From Pseudomonas sp. efr-133-TYG-5 (GTDB taxonomy: Bacteria > Pseudomonadota > Gammaproteobacteria > Pseudomonadales > Pseudomonadaceae), in assembly GCF_030209175.1 (NCBI RefSeq), contig NZ_JARVSM010000003.1, positions 159,658 through 223,657 of the forward strand: a DNA stretch of 64,000 nt, read 5' to 3'. The position numbers were made by a program, and so were the translations under genes. Positions 59,150-64,000 of the stretch are shown piece by piece (the first letter of the stretch is position 1; each line of letters begins with the position of its first letter). The notes under the pieces were generated by a model. The model saw only the letters and a program-made list of their open reading frames with translations. It was not told the origin of the DNA and made no database searches.

Positions 59150-60460
59150 TCAGGCACGGGCCAGTTCCGCTTGATGAGCCGAAGCGTGGCGGCGCGCAAG
59201 GGACAGCACGCAGATCAGCGAAACCGCCGCGATCAGGCTGTAAAACACCGCCAGCGGCCACCACTGGCCGGTAAATTGGTGCGCAAGCATCGTCCCCACC
59301 AGCGGCGTCAGGCCGCCGGCGACGGCGCCGCAGATCTGATAGGCCAGGGAGATCGCGGTGTAACGCACACGGGTATCGAACATGCCGCTGACGTAGCCGG
59401 CGATCACCGCGTAGAACGAGGCCATGCACACCACCGCCAGGGCGATGCCGAGGATGATCAGCGGCGCCTGCGCCGAACTGACCAGCACGAACATCGGGTA
59501 CGGCGAAGCCATCGCCAGCAGTGACACCAGGCACAGGAATCGGGTGGCACCGATCTTCTCGGCCATCCATGCCGCCAATGGCTGAATGCAGAACTGAATG
59601 ATCGCGACGAAGAACAGGCACTCGAGAATCAGCGAACGCGGCAGCGCCAACTGCTGGGTGGTGTAGGCAATCATGAAGGTGTTGGTGAAATACACCCCGG
59701 CGATCCCCAGGGTATTGGCACCGATGCACAGCAACAGCGGCCGCCACGCGGTGCGCAGCACTTCCATCACCGGGGCCTGCTCTTTGCGCGCCTGCTGGCC
59801 GGCCTGCTCGCGACTGGCGAGAAATTCCGGCGACTCATCCACCCCGAGGCGAATCGCCAACCCCACCAGCAGCAACAGCGCACTGGCAAGGAATGGCAGG
59901 CGCCAACCCCAGCTCATCAGGTCCGCTTCCGGCAAACGGGTCACTGCGCTGAACGCCAGCAGCGAAAGGATCAGCCCGGCCGGGCTGCCCAGTTGCGCGA
60001 ATGACGCGAAGAAATTGCGCCGCCCCTTCGGCGCATGCTCGCCAGCCATCAACACCGCCCCGCCCCACTCGCCACCAACGGCGATGCCCTGGACGATGCG
60101 CAGCACGATCAACAACACCGGGGCAGCCGCACCGATCTGCGCGTAGGTGGGCAACAGGCCGATGCACACCGTCACCACGCCCATCATCAGCAGGGTGATG
60201 ATCAGCGATTTCTTGCGACCGATGCGATCACCGATATGGCCGAAAATGATCCCGCCCAACGGCCGTGCGAAGAAGCCCACGGCGAAGGTGCCGAACGCGG
60301 CCATGGTGCTGAACAGCGGATCGTCGGAAGGAAAGAACAATGCGCCGAACACCAGCGCTGCGGCGGTAGCGTAGATGTAAAAGTCGTACCACTCGATCAT
60401 GGTGCCAATGAAGGCAGCGGCGGCTGCACGACGCGGCTGGTTCGAAGCGGGAGGCTTCAT
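59150..60460 (-). CDS. MFS metabolite:H+ symporter (MHS family)
   Basis: A 436-residue permease with 12 predicted helices. The start RRAAAAAFIGTMIEWYDFYIYATAAALVFG and the GHIGDRIGRKKSL loop are typical of the shikimate/proline-betaine/alpha-ketoglutarate type carriers. The start MKPPASNQ follows AAGGAG. It heads the three-gene set with the carbamoylase and the deacetylase, and is divergent from the LysR gene. It probably imports their common substrate. Confidence 0.88.
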   Translation of the reverse strand: MKPPASNQPRRAAAAAFIGTMIEWYDFYIYATAAALVFGALFFPSDDPLFSTMAAFGTFAVGFFARPLGGIIFGHIGDRIGRKKSLIITLLMMGVVTVCIGLLPTYAQIGAAAPVLLIVLRIVQGIAVGGEWGGAVLMAGEHAPKGRRNFFASFAQLGSPAGLILSLLAFSAVTRLPEADLMSWGWRLPFLASALLLLVGLAIRLGVDESPEFLASREQAGQQARKEQAPVMEVLRTAWRPLLLCIGANTLGIAGVYFTNTFMIAYTTQQLALPRSLILECLFFVAIIQFCIQPLAAWMAEKIGATRFLCLVSLLAMASPYPMFVLVSSAQAPLIILGIALAVVCMASFYAVIAGYVSGMFDTRVRYTAISLAYQICGAVAGGLTPLVGTMLAHQFTGQWWPLAVFYSLIAAVSLICVLSLARRHASAHQAELARA

Positions 60461-60623
60461 GGGTCGGACTCCTTTGATTATTTTTCTGGCAGGAGGAAAA
60501 AACGGCATATCGGAGCGCTCTGCTGGCGCTGTCGTGAAGTGATTTATCGTTGCCGGGCTATGATTAGTCAATTTTCTATTTATTATTCCGACTATTACGC
60601 CAACTTATAATCGAGCACCGCCC
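60461..60623. promoter_or_regulatory. AT-rich divergent promoter region of the LysR gene and the MFS operon
   Basis: A 163-base space with an AT-rich stretch at 60559-60612 unlike its GC-rich surroundings (ATTTATTATTCCGACTATTACGCC). This is the expected place for the LysR operator. No clear T-N11-A palindrome could be singled out. Confidence 0.5.
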
Positions 60624-61559
60624 ATGGCTGACCGCGAAGTACAACGCCTGCTCAACGATCGTCTCGACTGGAACCTGCTGCGCACCTTCCGGGTGATCGG
60701 CCAGGAGCTGAGCATCAGCCGCGCTGCCGCACGCCTGCACCTGACCCAACCGGCGGTGAGCCAGGCACTCAAGCGCCTGGAAGAGCAACTGGGCCGGCAA
60801 CTGATCGCCCGTCGCGGCCCGCGCTTTGCCCTTACCGAAGTCGGCGAGCAGATATTCGAACTGGCCGGTGAGATCTACGGGCAGATGTCGCAGGTCAGCA
60901 GCCTGCTCGAGCAACCGGCCGATGAAGTGATCGGCAAGGTCCGGCTGTTGATCATCAGCCGGATCTTCTCCGAACGCTTCGATGACTTCCTCGCCGACTT
61001 CCACCGGCACTATCCACGGGTGGATCTGGAGGTCGAGGTGATGCGCAGTTCCGACATCGTCAGCGCCTTGCAGGAGAAAACCGCGACCCTGGGCCTGAGC
61101 CTCAACCGCCGCCCGCAACCGCGCCTGGAACAACGGCTGTTCCTGCGCCAGCGCTATGCGTTTTTCTGTGGCAGGCATCACGCCCTGTTCGGCCGCCAGG
61201 ACATTGGCGAAGGCGATCTGCAGCGGGAGAATTTCGTCAGTTTCACCAGCGACCAGATTGGCGGCATGCTCTCGCCGTTGACGATTTTTCGTGACCAGCA
61301 AGGCTTCAGCGGCCGCATCGTCGCGTCATCGCCGAGCCTGGAAGAGGTGCGCCGGCTGGTGATCGCCGGGTTCGGCATCGGTTGCCTGCCGGAGCACGTC
61401 GTGGCGGCGGACGTCGATGCCGGATTGCTCTGGCGCCTGCCGCCCCACGAAGGGATCGCCGATGTCGATATTCACCTGCTGTGGAACCGCGACCAGCGCA
61501 TGAGCCGCGCCGAAAGCCTGTTCATCGAGCGCTTGCAGGCCTGTCTGGCGGACCAATAG
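60624..61559 (+). CDS. LysR-family transcriptional regulator
   Basis: A 311-residue LysR regulator: helix-turn-helix in 15-75 (WNLLRTFRVIGQELSISRAAARLHLTQPAVSQALKRLEEQLG) and an effector-binding domain with GFGIGCLPEHVV near 255. Divergent from the permease-carbamoylase-deacetylase genes, it is the obvious candidate for their control. The ribosome site is weak. Confidence 0.92.
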   Translation: MADREVQRLLNDRLDWNLLRTFRVIGQELSISRAAARLHLTQPAVSQALKRLEEQLGRQLIARRGPRFALTEVGEQIFELAGEIYGQMSQVSSLLEQPADEVIGKVRLLIISRIFSERFDDFLADFHRHYPRVDLEVEVMRSSDIVSALQEKTATLGLSLNRRPQPRLEQRLFLRQRYAFFCGRHHALFGRQDIGEGDLQRENFVSFTSDQIGGMLSPLTIFRDQQGFSGRIVASSPSLEEVRRLVIAGFGIGCLPEHVVAADVDAGLLWRLPPHEGIADVDIHLLWNRDQRMSRAESLFIERLQACLADQ

Positions 61560-61634
61560 CCCACCAGGCGATCGGCACTGTTGAGCGACGGCTCACCAGT
61601 ATTCAGAGCCGCAGGATCTCGGCCAGTTGCCTGA

Positions 61635-61784
61635 CGATGCAGTTTCGAAGAAATTTGCCGGCGGATCTGCACCGGTTTCGGCATTGGCTGCCTGCCGATT
61701 CACCTGGTGCGGCGCGACGTCGAAAGGCTTGCGTTGGCGGACAGCGTCCAGCACAGGCTCAGCGTGCTTGAGCCTGTGCTGTGA
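61635..61784 (+). pseudogene. Remnant of a LysR effector-binding domain
   Basis: An open frame without a start, in the 237-base space between the LysR gene and the PBP2 gene. It encodes SFEEICRRICTGFGIGCLPI followed by HLVRRDVE. This aligns with SLEEVRRLVIAGFGIGCLPE followed by HVVAADVD of the intact LysR protein just upstream. A stop (61632-61634) precedes it. It is a decayed fragment of a second LysR gene or of a partial duplication. Confidence 0.75.
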
Positions 61785-61796
61785 AGCCGCTGGAGG

Positions 61797-63689
61797 TCAG
61801 ACGTGGGGATCGCCCGGAGCCTTGGTCGGCGCCGCGTATTGCGGCTTGAGGTGGCCGTCCTGGTCGAGCAGCCAGGCATCCATGATCTGCCGCACCACGG
61901 GACCGGCAACGCGGCCACCGGCCTCGCCGTTTTCGATCATCACCGAGATCGCGATCTTCGGATGCTCCGCCGGGGCGAAGCCGACGAACAAGGCGTTGTC
62001 GCGATGGCGCTCGAGGGTCTTCTCGCGGTTGTAGCGCTCACCCTGCTTGATCGCCACCACCTGCGCGGTGCCGCTCTTGCCGGCGATGCGGTACTGCGCA
62101 CCGGCCGCCGCCGCGCGAGCGATACCGCGAGCGTCGTGCATGACCATTTGCATGCCGTGGTTGACCTGCTCCCAGTCACGCGGATCCTTGAGCAGGATGT
62201 TCGGCATCGGATGCTCATCCACCGGCGCGACACCATCGACGGTCTTGGCCAGGTGCGGACGATTCCATACGCCTTTGTTGGCGATCAGCGCCGTGGCCTG
62301 GGCCAATTGCAGCGGCGTCACCTGCATGTAGCCTTGGCCGATGCCGAGAATCACTGTCTCGCCGGGGAACCAGGCCTGGCGACGGGTCGCGCGCTTCCAG
62401 GCTTGTGACGGCATCAGGCCGGGCGACTCCTCGAACATGTCCAGCGAGACTTTTTCGCCGAGGCCGAACATCGCCATGTAGTCATGCAGACGATCGATGC
62501 CGAGTTTGTGCGCCAGATCGTAGAAGTAGGTGTCGTTGGAGCGCATGATCGCCGCGTCCATGTCTACCCAGCCGTCGCCACTGTGGTTCCAGTTGCGGTA
62601 CTTGTGGTCGAAATCCGGCAACTGGTAATAGCCCGGATCGAACACTCGGGTCTGCGGCGTGACCACACCGGCATCGAGACCGGCAATCGCCACTTCCGGC
62701 TTGATCGTCGAGCCTGGCGCATACAGACCGCGCAGCACACGGTTGAACAATGGGCGGTCGATGGAATCACGCAGCGCCGAGTATTCCTTGGAGCTGATTC
62801 CGGTGACGAACAGGTTAGGGTCGAAGCTCGGATTGCTGACCATGGCCAGCACTTCACCGGTGGACGGATCCAGCGCGACCACCGAGCCACGGCGATCACC
62901 GAGGGCCGCTTCGGCGGCTTCCTGGAGCTTGACGTCGAGGCTCAGGACAATGTTTTTCCCGGGCACCGGATCGGTGTGTTTCAGCACCCGCAAGACGCGC
63001 CCCTGAGCATTGGTTTCGACTTCCTCGTAACCCACGTGGCCATGCAGCTGCGCCTCGTAGAAACGCTCGATGCCGGTCTTGCCGATGGATTGCGTGCCGC
63101 GATACTCGACTGAGTCGAGTGTCTTGGACTCCTTCTCGTTGATCCGCCCGACGTAGCCGATCGAATGCGCGAAGTGCGGGCCCAGCGGGTAATGACGGAC
63201 GAACTGCGGTTCGACATCCAACCCCGGCAGACGGAATTCGTTGACGGCCAGAACGGCAATCTGTTCTTCAGTCAGCTCGTAGAACAATGTCACTGGTGTG
63301 AACGGATGCCGCGACTGCTTCATGGCTTTGTCGAACACCCCGCGATCCTCCGGCGGCAGGTGCAACAGACTGATGACTTCGTCCAGTTCCTGGTTGACGT
63401 CGGTGGCGCGCTCGCGGGTGATGGTCAGGTTGAAACTCGGACGGTTGTCAGCCAGCAGCACACCATTGCGGTCGTAGATCAGGCCACGTGTTGGCGGGAT
63501 TGGCAGGACGTGAACCCGATTGTTTTCGGAGATGGTCGAGTGGTAGTCGAATTCCACCACTTGCAGGATGTACAGGCGCGCGACCAGCGCGCAGCTGACC
63601 GCAAAGACAAACAGCGCGCAGGCCACCAACCTTTTGTTGACCAGGCGCGTCTCTTTTTCGTGATCCTTGATTGGTATCGGTTCGGGCAT
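61797..63689 (-). CDS. mrdA: Penicillin-binding protein 2 (elongasome transpeptidase)
   Basis: A 630-residue class B PBP. It has a short cytosolic tail, one membrane helix (about 20-42), the pedestal domain (RGLIYDRNGVLLADNRPSFNL...) and the transpeptidase domain. Its active-site motifs are STIK (YAPGSTIKP), SND (MRSNDTYFYDLAHKLG) and KSGT (AGKSGTAQVV). The usual first residues YPPGST are YAPGST here. It is not next to rodA, mltB, rlpA or dacA, the usual cluster in Pseudomonas, so it may be a second PBP2 paralog. Confidence 0.9.
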   Translation of the reverse strand: MPEPIPIKDHEKETRLVNKRLVACALFVFAVSCALVARLYILQVVEFDYHSTISENNRVHVLPIPPTRGLIYDRNGVLLADNRPSFNLTITRERATDVNQELDEVISLLHLPPEDRGVFDKAMKQSRHPFTPVTLFYELTEEQIAVLAVNEFRLPGLDVEPQFVRHYPLGPHFAHSIGYVGRINEKESKTLDSVEYRGTQSIGKTGIERFYEAQLHGHVGYEEVETNAQGRVLRVLKHTDPVPGKNIVLSLDVKLQEAAEAALGDRRGSVVALDPSTGEVLAMVSNPSFDPNLFVTGISSKEYSALRDSIDRPLFNRVLRGLYAPGSTIKPEVAIAGLDAGVVTPQTRVFDPGYYQLPDFDHKYRNWNHSGDGWVDMDAAIMRSNDTYFYDLAHKLGIDRLHDYMAMFGLGEKVSLDMFEESPGLMPSQAWKRATRRQAWFPGETVILGIGQGYMQVTPLQLAQATALIANKGVWNRPHLAKTVDGVAPVDEHPMPNILLKDPRDWEQVNHGMQMVMHDARGIARAAAAGAQYRIAGKSGTAQVVAIKQGERYNREKTLERHRDNALFVGFAPAEHPKIAISVMIENGEAGGRVAGPVVRQIMDAWLLDQDGHLKPQYAAPTKAPGDPHV

Positions 63690-64000
63690 TTCTACAGCAA
63701 CTCTTTGGCAAAAAATGAGCGCCGATCCATGGGCGTGACATCAGTCCGTTAAAAAACGAGCTGCACCATACCAAAAACCGCCCGGTCACTTCAGGAGGAA
63801 TTCCTTGAGCGGTTGTTCCGGCGACGATTGGATCCCTGCAATGCCGTAGGTTTCACTCGACGTTGGCTCGCCTGTTGCCGTCAGACAGACACGTGCAAAC
63901 CTGATAGCCATGCACCGGGCTGTTGCATAGAAATCAAGTTGAGCGACTTTCCTGCGGGCAAAACAAAACCCCAACTGCTTTCGCAATTGGGGTTTCGGAA
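63690..64000. other. Region upstream of mrdA, end of window
   Basis: About 310 bases that should carry the mrdA promoter. A minus-strand open frame at 63786-63986 begins at a TTG inside the terminator hairpin, so I do not call it a gene. No repeat or other gene is visible. Confidence 0.4.
63967..63994 (-). terminator. Intrinsic terminator of a gene beyond the window
   Basis: On the minus strand AACCCCAATTGCGAAAGCAGTTGGGGTT is followed by TTGTTT. It must end a transcript entering from beyond position 64000. Confidence 0.8.

Noticed and set aside
63786..63986. 66-codon minus-strand frame near the window end
   Set aside because: It would start at a TTG within the stem of a terminator, has no ribosome site and matches no family I know. 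It could be a gene remnant, but this cannot be supported.

Overview
The window is a 64 kb stretch of a GC-rich chromosome from a fluorescent Pseudomonas, most likely of the P. fluorescens group. Three things point there: protein sequences and gene order that match Pseudomonas blocks (topA-DUF6586-sulA-lexA-psrA-nagZ, lolCDE-PilZ-GDPD-sth, cinAQ/cinRS, rssBC), the typical REP pairs with the core GTGGGAGCGAGCCTGCTCGC, and the codon bias that opens long antisense reading frames over almost every gene. I see no rRNA, tRNA, CRISPR array, prophage, transposase or plasmid function. Family names and comparisons with other species are from memory of those families; no database was searched.

Layout. 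1-5 kb: transaldolase, an RssB/RssC-type phosphatase and STAS pair, MlaA, a catalytically degenerate PhnX-like HAD protein and a DUF4404 protein. 5-8.6 kb: a copper island, in which a Met/His-rich cupredoxin (cinA) and a QueF reductase (cinQ) lie divergent from the CinR/CinS two-component system, with a CusR-like box between them. 8.7-14.8 kb: lolC-lolD-lolE (with an intrinsic terminator before lolE), a PilZ protein, a glycerophosphodiesterase and soluble transhydrogenase. 15-19.2 kb: ApbE, a citrate/tricarballylate-type MFS carrier and a long-form GAPDH. 19.6-28.3 kb: mfd, csiV-like, a SWIM/SNF2 helicase, methylthioinosine phosphorylase and nagZ. 28.4-38 kb: psrA, lexA-sulA, small conserved genes, topA, and the fatty-acid beta-oxidation operon fadBA, so a fatty-acid-responsive repressor and a beta-oxidation operon lie within 10 kb. 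38.4-43.7 kb: a possible small RNA, a universal stress protein, the ABC-F ATPase Uup and the lytic transglycosylase Slt. 43.8-53.6 kb: an ABC exporter, a PA1571-like small protein, pdxB, a MATE pump, tusA, rlmM and aconitase A.

The last 10 kb (53.8-64 kb) is the accessory part: an aminoglycoside-kinase-like protein overlapping a SRPBCC protein, an ADP-ribosylglycohydrolase, a LprI-like secreted protein, then a compact catabolic-looking set on the minus strand (MHS-type permease, M20 carbamoylase/amidase and acetylpolyamine-amidohydrolase-like deacetylase) with a divergent LysR regulator. It ends with a decayed LysR fragment and a solitary PBP2 gene.

Most of the window is housekeeping. The observations most worth checking are the deacetylase-carbamoylase-permease-LysR cluster, the terminator inside lolCDE, a 37-codon ORF coinciding with a large hairpin just upstream of nagZ, a possible small RNA divergent from fadB, the HAD protein that has lost its catalytic aspartates, an MlaA without a lipobox, and the LysR remnant beside the orphan PBP2.
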